Below are positions 50,789 through 59,947 of a stretch of 64,000 nucleotides of DNA, in pieces. The stretch's first letter is position 1. The number at the start of each line of letters is the position of its first letter. The position numbers were made by a program, and so were the translations under genes. Source of the stretch: Tetramitus jugosus (taxonomy: Eukaryota; Heterolobosea; Eutetramitea; Acrasida; Vahlkampfiidae); NCBI GenBank assembly GCA_937625935.1, contig OW569347.1, positions 1 through 64,000 on the forward strand. The letters are read 5' to 3'. Under the pieces are notes generated by a model, which was not told the DNA's origin, made no database searches, and worked only from the letters and a program-made list of their open reading frames with translations.

Positions 50789-53700
50789 ATGGTACAAAGG
50801 TTGCGCAGTATTTATAGTTTTCAAACTCAATTCGATGAAGACAAGAGTAGTACGGACCTCATCAAGGCCTTACAACAGAAGAAGATAAATGAGAGAAGAG
50901 CTTTGATAGCTCAGCAAAATCATGAAATATTCAAAGAGAGGAAGAGGATGGAATCAAGAGAAAGAGTCCTCGCCAAACGAGAACACCGCATCCAGCAGAG
51001 AAATGATGAGGAATGTGCGACAACGATCATCCATATGAACAATTATAGAGATGAGTTTCACAACTACATGACAGTTCAGATTGTCTATCTAAAATCCATT
51101 GGTTTGAGAAATTTAGAAACATTGGGCTTTCTTTTTGCTTCTCATGGTCTTCGGAAGATGGACTTGAGTCACAATGAAATTGTCCATCTTCCAAAGGTGA
51201 ATGTTTGGAAACAAGTACCTAATTTAGAACTGTTGTATCTTCATGGAAATAGAATAAGTGCTATCAAGAACATTGAAAAGTTGGCTCCACTCAAAAAGTT
51301 AGTATATCTGACATTATTTGACAACAAAATTTCCCTTACCAAGGGATACAGGAGAAGAGTATGTCAATCGTTGCCTGAATTAAAAGCCTTAGATCATCAT
51401 GTAGTGACAATTATGGACTTTTTGTCACGAGAGTTTGCATCATTTCGGTTCTATCGACCATGTGGTCAAATGATGTTATTGGATTCCTATCCCTTGGACT
51501 TGTCAGATAGATACTTAGATCTGCCTAGTACTTTCCGGATTCAGGAAGTTGAAGCCGTTGTTTCCTCTGAACTGCGAGTTATTCAACTCAAGTACTTGAG
51601 ATGTGATCCTGTAACGAGAATCAAAGCGATTTGGAGAGGATACACTGCCCGAAAGTGGATGAAGAGTTTTAAACAAATTACTGCTTCTCCTATGACGACC
51701 AACCGCGCAACGAAATTGAAACATCAAGTTGAACGATGGGAACACAAGAGGACAACGACTCATTGGTCCTCAGAAATGTCACTACAGCAGTCAACAGATG
51801 TTGACAAAGAAACAAGGGAGTCAGTAGTAGTGTTGCAGAAGTACTATCGCAGACATCTAGCAATCAAATTATCGACAAATATGTTTCTACAAAGTTGTAA
51901 GGGATTGGTACGTATTCATATTTTAAACAATGAGGATAATTGGAAATTGGGTCGTTAACTTCATCTTTGTAGGTGGAATGCTTTTGCCATGTATCAGATC
52001 TCGAAAAGATCTATCAATTTTCTAACACCCATGCAAGTAAGTTTACTCTTTCAAGAACCAATGTTTTCTTTGAGAATCGAAATTCTGGATTTCAAGAGGA
52101 GAGACTACGTTTCTTTCCTTTTGTTCGCTCTTCAGGTATGGCGAATAACTTCCTTTTCACAATGAGTTTATTGTGTTAATTCTTTCACACGTGTGCAGGA
52201 GCTGTGTTAAAGATGCTGGGAAATTCAAAAGCTTCTCGACCGATCAAAAAACTGGAAAGCCAAATCAAGTGCAAAGATTTTGTTAGTCTTGAACTGTCTA
52301 GGCAATTTAATGAACGCCAATGGAATTGCTTATCCGGCCAGCTAAATGTGAAGGTATTGATCTATTTCTTCTTCCTGGCTTTCCACTCCATCCTTAACTT
52401 TTGTATCATTTGCAGGTTCAACAAAATCTCATGTGGAGGCTGGTTTGTCCTGACAACGCATCTCTCTACGATCTAATCGAACAAGTGCAGCGCTTCAACA
52501 CCCTACGAGCACCATCAAAGAAAATTTACCTCTACTTTCAAAGAGATGTCATCAGGATTACGAGTGTTGTTCTGATTCAGAAATACTGGAGAGGATATGC
52601 CGTAAGAAAAACCTTTAATCCCATAAGAATCCAGAGAAGAGCCTCCTTGGTGATACAGTTGAGATGGAGGCTCTATAAAGCCAGAACGAATCTTCGCTAT
52701 TTCAAAAAGATAAAAGCTCTAACAGATAACAAACCGAGGTCGAAGTACTTCTATATATCCGTACAACAATGGAGGCAGTTGGAATCATTCGTCTCCCAAG
52801 AAAAATTGTTGGATTGGTTCTTTATTAGTTCGGCCTCGAACATTTTTCAACAGAGGGACATAAGAATATTTGAAACTTCGAATGATCCCAATCAGACTAA
52901 ATCCAATATCTCATTCTTCCTTCGACAGGTATTACAAGTTCCACCTACTATTTTCGAGCCATCAGATAGAAGTCCGAGTAAGTACAACAAAATTCTCGCC
53001 AGAATGGCAGAGTAGAAAATACTAACACACTGCCAGATCTGCAAAAGCTTCTTACTGTAGGTTCAAAAATTGAAATCATTTCTCGAACTCATAGAAGACT
53101 GAAGATTGACAATGTAGAAGATCTTTCAAAGATATTTAATGAAGGATATATTAGATTTCAATTCAATTCTCCAGAGGAAACTTTTCGGAGAAAGGTGTTA
53201 TTGGCAATTAAAACTTACGCCAGCTGGCGAAACAAAGAAGAAATGATCGTTCCTCTGAGCGATTCAGAGATCAAAGTTGGACTTGCAGCTTTGAGACTTC
53301 AGAGTTGGTGGAGAAGAAAGAGAATCAGCACACTTGTAAAGAACAAGAAAGAGCGATATCTTTCGGTTGAATCAAGTGAGAAAGTGGGACAGAATCTGTT
53401 ATTTTCTCCACGTAAAAATGCGCTCAGCATTGATCTGTTCAAAGAAAGAATAAGTCTCGAGTATGAAGATGATGGAACTACCCTTACAAAATCACTAGAT
53501 AGTTACCAATTTAAGAGACCTCCCATGAAGAAGTTTCATAGCGAAATGAAGTTTTCTGAACTACCTTCAGAATTGGTTACTCGGCCCCCATTTTCTCGAT
53601 CGTATTCTATTGGTGACAGCGTCCAGGGTCTGAAAACAAAGATAATTGAGAACCAAAAATTCAAAGAAGGAATGCAACTATTGCTTCGAGGTCGAGAGGA

Positions 53701-54892
53701 GAAAGAACTGTATCAACTCGCTTCTCGTAGAGAAAAAGTGCAGACTGCTAGAACAGCCCGGATGGGTGTTCATCCAAGATCCCTAGGTGGCCAATTGGTT
53801 GGTTCAGACTCTGAAGAATTGATGGGCCTAAGAATGAATCTTAAGTCTCTGGAACATATAGGAAGTCAACATAACAACTCAACAGAGGTTGACGACAATA
53901 ACTTGAAACATCAACTATTGGACATTCAAGATGTTCTTAACTCTCAATTTGGTTTCAACTTGGCTCAAATGAGAGCACTGAGTTACTCTACTCCGTTCAT
54001 TTCACATAATTCTGCATTCTTGGACTATCCAACAATTCAACGTTTCCAAAGTGAGGTTTATCAACGGGAAAAGGTTGAACGATCTTTGGTACGATTTGTT
54101 AAAGAAACAGAACTACTGAAGAAACACAGAGAAAAAGTGAAAAAGAGGAAAGATGAGATAGCCGTGGGGATGATGAAGAAAGAGAGGAAACAAGAGGAAA
54201 GAAAGAATGAAATTGAGAAGATACAACGAGATGCTTTTCGCACTCTTCAGGAGATAGAGCGAAGCAAGTCAAAAGACCACGAAAAAGTATTACTCACACG
54301 AGATGAAATTAAGTCAGAAAAAACAAGAAGAAGCATTCAATTACTGCAAAGAATACAAACACATCAGTTTATTTCCCAAGCGAACAGTATTCAGAGACAG
54401 TATGAGAAACAAAGCAGAAGAGAATCAAGAGAAGAAAATCGAGCAAAGAGTGCAACAGCTGTCCGTCAACGAAAAAGTTCCTCTCAACAAAAAAGACGTA
54501 AGATAGATGAGTACCTAGTCGAGGATTTGAATAGGAGGAAGGTTGAGACACAGTACGAGAAGAGCTCAATCCGGAAGGCAACAGAAGAACATCAACAAAA
54601 GAACAATAGTAGAAACCAACTCAAGCGACTCATGATAAGAAACAAGGAGCAGTATTCCTCTCTGATAAAAGAGAGGATATCAGAGTTGATCAAAACTGAT
54701 AGGGGTGATGCAGATCCTTCCTTGGGTTCTCTTTCTCAAACAACAAGAGACTTTGAACCAACCGAATTAGGCAAAGAAGATGTCATAGCTCTGAAAGAAG
54801 CTCTCCGTAATAAACAGTTTTGGACGAGAGAGCTGAGCTCAGTGCCAGCGTTACCCACCGTTCGCCCTGTGACAAATGGCACAAATAAATAG
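50789..54892 (+). CDS. LRR and IQ motif coiled-coil protein (LRRIQ3-like)
   Basis: Five exons (introns 51908-51972, 52136-52198, 52354-52415, 52978-53036) give 1284 residues. The N-terminus is a charged helix. Leucine-rich repeats of the SDS22/LRRIQ style follow (LRKMDLSHNEIVHLPKV, LELLYLHGNRISAIKNI, LVYLTLFDNKISLTKGYR). Then come calmodulin-binding IQ motifs: RIKAIWRGYTARKWMKS, VVVLQKYYRRHLAIK, VLIQKYWRGYAVRKTF, LVIQLRWRLYKAR and LRLQSWWRRKR. A long Glu/Lys/Arg coiled coil occupies the C-terminal third. The architecture resembles LRRIQ3, a protein linked to cilia and flagella, so an axonemal or centriolar role is likely but inferred. ACTAAC branch-like sequence lies in the last intron (53021-53026). 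Confidence 0.82.
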
Positions 54893-54917
54893 ATGCTAAA
54901 AGAACATGATGTTTGTT

Positions 54918-56132
54918 TTACTCGCGCATAAACTCCAAGTCATAAGTGGACAAAGAAGTAGATGCTTCAACAGTAACATAAACAAATGATGGTTGGTGGA
55001 AAACCATATCGAGTACTCCATTGAATCCGTCAAAGGAATATTCGTGATCAATCTTGCTTGGGGTTGTGGTCTTGCTGCTCACATAAACAACAACCTTTCC
55101 AGTTCTAGTCACGATGCCCAATTTGACAATCTCGTTGACACGTGCAGTATCAACATAGAATGAGAATTGAGAATAGTATCCACGCTCAATACCAGCACCA
55201 ACTTGAGGTTGTCTATCGAACAAGAGAATTGGTCTCGATTGAGACTTCTTGACCAATTGAACAACAGTAGTAAAGTGAACCAATGGAGTGGCATTCAAGA
55301 AGCTCAATGGTCTCTTGTTGATGGCACTTTGAGGGTTCTCTTGAAGAGCAACAGCAATATAGTACTTGCCTGATCCTCTCCAGAAAGGATCAGTTCTTCT
55401 CAACTCAATAAATGCATCACCGTCATCCATGGAGAGAGATGCCCATTGATGATTGGCTTGAGTTGGTCTTGCATTGTCATTGGACACAAACACCTTGTAG
55501 TCATAGTGCTTTTGTTCGACTTGGCCTTCGACACTGGTCAAATAAATGTTCATTCCTTCAATTTCAGGGTCTTCCTTTCCGAGATCATACTCGAACCATT
55601 GAATGTATGGCTTTTGTGGTGCTGATTCAATCTTGAATGCACTCCATTGTGGAACAGATGGCTCCAATGTGATCATGTGAGTGTTGTGTCTTGCGTAGGC
55701 AACCATGTACACACTGCACAACTCACCTGGTGCTTGCTTGGAATTGACTAGAATGTACACGTCTTCGTCTGATCCCTTGCCCTGTTGGAACAAGTCTGCC
55801 AACAAAAAGTTGGTCTCTCCAATCTTGTTCACCTTGGAAACGTAGTCATAATTGTCAGTGGTTGGTTGCTTGTTGATACTGGCATAAATGTCAATCTCAG
55901 AGTTGCATCCGTGTGGAGCAGTGAACACTTCCAATACTCTGTGATGGAAGGCTGGCAGATCGAGGACAAAGCTTGCAGAAGCTCCAGCTTCATTCTTCAA
56001 GTGAAACAGTTGATATTTGCCGTTGCGAACCTTGGCTGGATCAGCAGCAGCTGAAGCAAAGGAGGAGACATTGATGATCATTAGAACAGCAATCAAGAGA
56101 GCTGCCTGAATCATGTAGGAGGAGGTGGACAT
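54918..56132 (-). CDS. Secreted protein with PPC-like beta domains, unrecognised
   Basis: 404 residues with a signal peptide (MIQAALLIAVLMIINVSSFASA). The mature part reads as repeated beta-sandwich units of PPC style: a strand with F and aromatic residues opening each unit (YQLFHLKNEAGASASFVLDL, WSAFKIESAPQKPYIQWFEY, YSQFSFYVDTARVNEIVKLG) and a strand pattern such as YDYKVFVSNDN and YYIAVALQENP later. Few Cys. It is intact and well composed, but no enzyme motif is visible. It faces the LRR/IQ gene tail to tail, 25 bases apart. Confidence 0.65.
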   Translation of the reverse strand: MSTSSYMIQAALLIAVLMIINVSSFASAAADPAKVRNGKYQLFHLKNEAGASASFVLDLPAFHHRVLEVFTAPHGCNSEIDIYASINKQPTTDNYDYVSKVNKIGETNFLLADLFQQGKGSDEDVYILVNSKQAPGELCSVYMVAYARHNTHMITLEPSVPQWSAFKIESAPQKPYIQWFEYDLGKEDPEIEGMNIYLTSVEGQVEQKHYDYKVFVSNDNARPTQANHQWASLSMDDGDAFIELRRTDPFWRGSGKYYIAVALQENPQSAINKRPLSFLNATPLVHFTTVVQLVKKSQSRPILLFDRQPQVGAGIERGYYSQFSFYVDTARVNEIVKLGIVTRTGKVVVYVSSKTTTPSKIDHEYSFDGFNGVLDMVFHQPSFVYVTVEASTSLSTYDLEFMRE

Positions 56133-56295
56133 GTTGTTAATTGCGTTGTGTGTGTCAATGATTTGTTGTTTTTTTTTTACTGTGAATCACAATCATCTGA
56201 TGAAAGTTCCAGTTACAATCTTTTTTCGCGACATAGGACAACGCGATTTGTCGGCTGTCGCTTTCTTTTCGGAAGCGATGAATTACGATTACTCC

Positions 56296-56837
56296 GTTTT
56301 AGAAGCGAAAATTTTTTTTTTTTTATACAACCATTTCGGTTGCTCGCTTTATTGTCTTTTGTTTTCTTCGGCCATCGCTCGAAGAGCGATGACCCTTGGT
56401 CACCTGATTAATTCTCAATGACGCTCGCAGAGCGTCATTGTTGTTTCGCTTTTGTTGTGGTGAAGAGGTGAAGGAGAGTCGTGAGACATCTCCGTTTCAC
56501 CCCATTCACATAAATTCTTGCTTTTTTTACGGCCACTGCTACTCTGACTCCACTGGCTACCAAGCCATTGGTGATATCTTCGATGGCACTCGTTTCGATG
56601 CCCATCATACCTGTTAGATATTCTCTGCTAGTCCACCGCAGTGCTCTTTTTTCAATCTTTCCGTTCTTGAGTCTGACATTATCGAACCATATGTCGATAC
56701 AACTGTCAGCTGACACTCCCAGGCTAATTAGTTCCTTACCCACTGTCAGTGCTAGACACCGTCTAGCATGGACAGACCTGGGACAACGTACCAAGCAGTG
56801 TAAGACACTCTCGGGTTCTTGTTTTAGAAGCGAAAAT
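56296..56837. repeat. Target-site duplication around retroelement A
   Basis: GTTTTAGAAGCGAAAAT occurs at 56296-56312 and again at 56821-56837, exactly bracketing the retroelement A fragment. At the left copy it is followed directly by a run of 13 T (poly-A on the minus strand), as expected for target-primed reverse transcription. Confidence 0.8.
56313..56820 (-). mobile_element. Retroelement A: 5'-truncated non-LTR retrotransposon
   Basis: Between two 17-base direct repeats lies a minus-strand fragment ending in poly-A (T run 56312-56324). It encodes the last ~125 residues of an ORF2-like protein: EPESVLHCLVRCPRSVHARR, the Cys/His tail found after the reverse transcriptase of LINE-type elements, then WTSREYLTGMMGIETSAIED and a basic end, stopping at 56435. 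Reverse transcriptase and endonuclease are absent, so it is a dead 5'-truncated copy. The 3' region holds two perfect hairpins: an 11-bp stem at 56416-56440 with a GCA loop and an 8-bp stem at 56373-56391 with a GAA loop. Confidence 0.7.
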
Positions 56838-56848
56838 GATTGATTTTT

Positions 56849-58179
56849 TTTTTGTTCCATACAACCATGTGTGCTTGCGTGCTTGCGCAGCAAGCACACG
56901 ATTGCTCATTTATTGACTTGTTTTGTGAGTGACGACCCGTAGGGCGTCATTCACTCTTCTTCTCTTGTTGTCCCCGACGGTGCATCTACAGGTTGGAATA
57001 ATCACTCTGGTGAGTGTTTTGGTTGATGCCCTTCATCAAAGGGTGTAACCTTGTAGTAGGACCGTCGATGGACACAGAGCCATCTGTTGTTTTTTTCTTG
57101 TTTTGGGCCTTGTTGCTCATCAGATCACCCAGTGTGATCCTGGCACTCCTCTTCTTGTTGTCATTGAGTTGTGGACTCTGAATCTCCTTTTCGGAGTCAT
57201 CATCCACATCCACAATGACTGGTTCGTCCTCAGTCAAACCATACCTTTTGCGTGCAGCAGCCAGCGCCAATGCAGCAATTTCCTTTTTCACTCTGGCGAA
57301 CACTGGAGAAGTGGCATTCACTTGCTCCAGAATCTGCCGGTTCTCAGCACTGAGCTGTACAACAGGCACTGATGGCAGTGGTGTTGCTACAGTCCTCTGT
57401 TCTTCTACCTCCAATAGCTCAGGAGTGGTCTCCATCCTAGCAGTGGCTTGGGCAACTACTTGTTCCGGCATTGGTACCGGTTTGTTGCCCCCTTGACCCT
57501 TTGTCTTTACTAATTCCTTGGTGAGTTCTGTGACCTGTCGACGCAGTCCGTCAACCACCGTCAGCAGCTCCTCGTACATCTTCGTCAACCTCTTGTTGAC
57601 AGCCTTGAGAGGATCATGTGGTCTCTCGACGTATCGAGTGACCGTGGCCTTTACCTTGTTCTCTCCACTGAGTACTGCTCGTGCATAGGTTTCGTCACCC
57701 ATGACCACGAAAGCAGTGTCACGCTTCTTGAGCACACTGGCAACCTTCTCAGGCCCCAGTAGCTTCTTGATGTCGTCCACTGACATGTTCTTCATGCCAT
57801 GGACGACCACCTTTCTTGTGCAATCAACACTGCGCTTGGGTGCAGCAGTGCTGTTGCCAATCCTCCTCTCTTTGTTGAACAACTCAACAAAGTCATAGAT
57901 GCGGTCACCCTTGACCGTCACCCATGCAACAAAGCGTTGCTGGCCTTTCCTCTTGATGACCTGGACTCGGTTGAGCCAGTCACCAAACTCCTCTCCTATC
58001 TTTCTTGCCAAAGATGACTGAGAGACACCATTACCGTTGCCAGTAATGACCACCTCTCTGTCACTTGGCCTAGAGCCTTTCCGTGCAGTGGTCCACACTG
58101 CATAACGGCTGTTGCCGTATTCCTTCACCAAATTTGTTGAATCACCAGACATGTGATTCCGTTTTTTTCTGCGTTTTTT
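56849..58179 (-). mobile_element. Retroelement B: ORF1-only retroinsertion
   Basis: A 1.33-kb minus-strand element with a 27-base 5' leader, one intact reading frame (56986-58152), a 3' region and poly-A, bracketed by a 17-base target-site duplication. It has no reverse transcriptase. Its 3' region parallels that of element A: a TGACGC-type hairpin, an AAGTCAATAAATGAGCAATCG phrase (AAAGACAATAAAGCGAGCAA in A), a perfect 8-bp hairpin with GCA loop at 56879-56897, and ATGGTTGTAT just before the poly-A in both. A and B are thus copies of the same or sister families. Base composition is more GC-rich than neighbouring genes. Confidence 0.7.
56986..58152 (-). CDS. ORF1-like protein of a non-LTR retrotransposon
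   Basis: Intact 388-residue protein from ATG 58150-58152. Two RRM-like units can be followed: REVVITGNGNGVSQSSLARK to RFVAWVTVKGDRIYDF (~res 32-92), and CTRKVVVHGMKNMSVDDIKK to TAFVVMGDETYARAVLSG (~res 111-165). A coiled coil follows (NKRLTKMYEELLTVVDGLRR, ~190-215). The C-terminal half is disordered with a basic patch. RRM plus coiled coil is the usual design of nucleic-acid-binding ORF1 proteins of LINE-type elements. It lies inside the 17-base duplication with poly-A, which supports retroposition. A host gene copied by the element is the alternative. Confidence 0.6.
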   Translation of the reverse strand: MSGDSTNLVKEYGNSRYAVWTTARKGSRPSDREVVITGNGNGVSQSSLARKIGEEFGDWLNRVQVIKRKGQQRFVAWVTVKGDRIYDFVELFNKERRIGNSTAAPKRSVDCTRKVVVHGMKNMSVDDIKKLLGPEKVASVLKKRDTAFVVMGDETYARAVLSGENKVKATVTRYVERPHDPLKAVNKRLTKMYEELLTVVDGLRRQVTELTKELVKTKGQGGNKPVPMPEQVVAQATARMETTPELLEVEEQRTVATPLPSVPVVQLSAENRQILEQVNATSPVFARVKKEIAALALAAARKRYGLTEDEPVIVDVDDDSEKEIQSPQLNDNKKRSARITLGDLMSNKAQNKKKTTDGSVSIDGPTTRLHPLMKGINQNTHQSDYSNL

Positions 58180-58223
58180 GAAAATGATTGATTTTTATAA
58201 TAACTCCGATTGATGAATATCTA

Positions 58224-58305
58224 GCATTCGTGGCCGAGTGGTCTAAGGCGTCCGACTCAAGTTCGGATATCTCCGGATGCGTGAGTTCAAATCTCACCGG
58301 ATGCA
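58224..58305 (+). tRNA. tRNA-Leu (anticodon CAA)
   Basis: 82-nt type II tRNA. The acceptor stem GCATTCG pairs with CGGATGC (one G-T pair), followed by discriminator A. D arm is GCCGAGTGGTCTAAGGC; anticodon stem TCCGA/TCGGA encloses loop CTCAAGT with anticodon CAA at 58258-58260, reading the Leu codon TTG. A long variable arm and T arm GTGAG-TTCAAAT-CTCAC complete it. No intron. A short T run follows at 58309-58312. The internal A and B boxes (TGGCCGAGTGG and GTTCAAATC) are intact. Confidence 0.95.
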
Positions 58306-58404
58306 CAGTTTTGCTCCTGGGTGTAGGTGTGATCTGTTCACGTGCAAAGTGGGACCTATTTTGTGCTTTGTTTTTGGTCAGAACAACCCAAACACACATC
58401 AGCA

Positions 58405-59421
58405 ATGCTGCGATTCAAACATCTACCAACGCGATCTCTTTTCAGCTCAGTTCGACTATTCAGTTCTCGGTCCTCACCACCACCCTACACTGTTTCATTG
58501 ACTGACATTGACTTGACTCCAACAGTGCAATCCATTATATCAACATGTGTCAATGTGTTCACATCGAATGAACCATCCAAAAAAGTTCAACATCTTGTGC
58601 ATTTGAATAGCAGAACCGGTAGTAGTAATAGCGTAGCACCATCACTGAATCAGTCAGAATCGACGTCAGAATTACTTGATGTGATCTCTCGCATGAATCA
58701 TCCTGCTCGCCCTGCAACGCCCACTCTTAGCGATATCAGAGATATTCCTTCTCTAAAGGAATCTGGCCTATCTCAGCCCATTTACATGTTGCACAATTGT
58801 GCACACATTGAATTGAATGCGATGGATGTGTGTTGTCACACGTTGCTTCTCCCATCTCTGCACCATTGTCAACCACAACAACAATCATTGTCGATATCAG
58901 ATGAAACAATGTCAAATTCAGCTAAGTTATCTCTGCCTGAAGAATTCTATCAAGATTTTGTGAGTATTGCACGCGATGAGGCAAGACACTTTCAGATGCT
59001 ATCGGATCGATTGCATGAACTCGGTTCATACTATGGTGTTCTGAACAGTCACAAGATGCTATGGGATGGAGCTGCACGTACTTCTCACTCGCTTCTCGCT
59101 CGAATCGTCATGTGCCAACTCATTAATGAGTGCAGAGGATTAGACAGTGGCCCCAGACTGGTCCACAAGTTGAAGAGCAGTGGAGACAACAAGTCTGCGC
59201 AAATCATGCAGCAGATTGTAGATGAGGAGGAAAATCATGTGCGCCTCGGGATGAAATGGTTTCTGAGGTTGTGCGAGCAGATGAATCTGGAGCCCAAGGA
59301 GACATTCCAAAGCATTGTGAACCACTATTATGGAAAGCTGGTGCCACCTTTTAATCACGAGGCAAGGAACAGAGCTGAGATGCCAAGAGAATGGTACGAG
59401 TCATTATCCAGAGAGAGATAA
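58405..59421 (+). CDS. DUF455 ferritin-like protein, probably mitochondrial
   Basis: 338 residues from ATG 58405, chosen because it begins with a mitochondrial-type presequence rich in Arg, Ser and Phe (MLRFKHLPTRSLFSSVRLFS). The domain shows the family's di-iron-type helices: LHNCAHIELNAMDVC (Glu and His), VSIARDEARHFQMLSDRLHE, LGSYYGVLNSHKMLWDGA, NECRGLDSGPRLV, and a last helix with IVDEEENHVRLGMKWF. These E-x-x-H pairs suggest a metal site. The DUF455 family is found in bacteria and eukaryotes, with function not settled. The gene starts 100 bases downstream of the tRNA. Confidence 0.82.
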   Translation: MLRFKHLPTRSLFSSVRLFSSRSSPPPYTVSLTDIDLTPTVQSIISTCVNVFTSNEPSKKVQHLVHLNSRTGSSNSVAPSLNQSESTSELLDVISRMNHPARPATPTLSDIRDIPSLKESGLSQPIYMLHNCAHIELNAMDVCCHTLLLPSLHHCQPQQQSLSISDETMSNSAKLSLPEEFYQDFVSIARDEARHFQMLSDRLHELGSYYGVLNSHKMLWDGAARTSHSLLARIVMCQLINECRGLDSGPRLVHKLKSSGDNKSAQIMQQIVDEEENHVRLGMKWFLRLCEQMNLEPKETFQSIVNHYYGKLVPPFNHEARNRAEMPREWYESLSRER

Positions 59422-59947
59422 TAAAAATGTCGTTTCATTGTTGTTTCCTATTGGGAATGTTATGTCCGAGGCAGGTCTGAAAATATCAACCGCTTATGCT
59501 AACATGACTTTTCCGGCCAAATCCCACACTGTAAAGATGTCAACCGCCATCAATAATTGTCGGAGATTACACGAAGAGCCAAATCCATGTCTCTATTTGG
59601 AATTGGGATGACGTTTTCTACCGATGGCTGTTACGAATCAAGAACAGACCAGCACTTTTCCTACAAGACACAAACAGCACGTGAAGAATTTTTTTCAGAG
59701 AGATAAAGTGAGTCAGAAATAACATCCAAACATCTTTTTGCTGACACTTTAAACATCAACCCTTATTCCAAGCTAACAAACAAGCAAGCAGCAAACAATC
59801 AACATCTCCACTCACACAACAATAACACACTCCCCTTTTTTTGACTGTTTATCAAAAAGCTTGCCACACCACTCCCATCAACCGTTCTCCCCACAACATC
59901 ACCGTGAACTGAGAAAAAAATAGTAATACTCCACTTCACCACACAAT
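59422..59947. other. Intergenic region upstream of the SCP-like phosphatase
   Basis: About 525 bases with no supported coding sequence. The last ~200 bases are CA/AAC-rich, in the style of 5' leaders elsewhere in the window. Confidence 0.45.

Larger units (their letters stand above)
56832..58196. repeat. Target-site duplication around retroelement B
   Basis: GAAAATGATTGATTTTT is present at 56832-56848 and 58180-58196, flanking the ORF1 element. A 10-T run (56844-56853, poly-A on the minus strand) overlaps the left copy. This repeat overlaps by 6 bases the one around element A, so both insertions used nearly the same spot; the original site can be inferred as a single stretch about 28 bases upstream of the tRNA gene. 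Confidence 0.8.
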
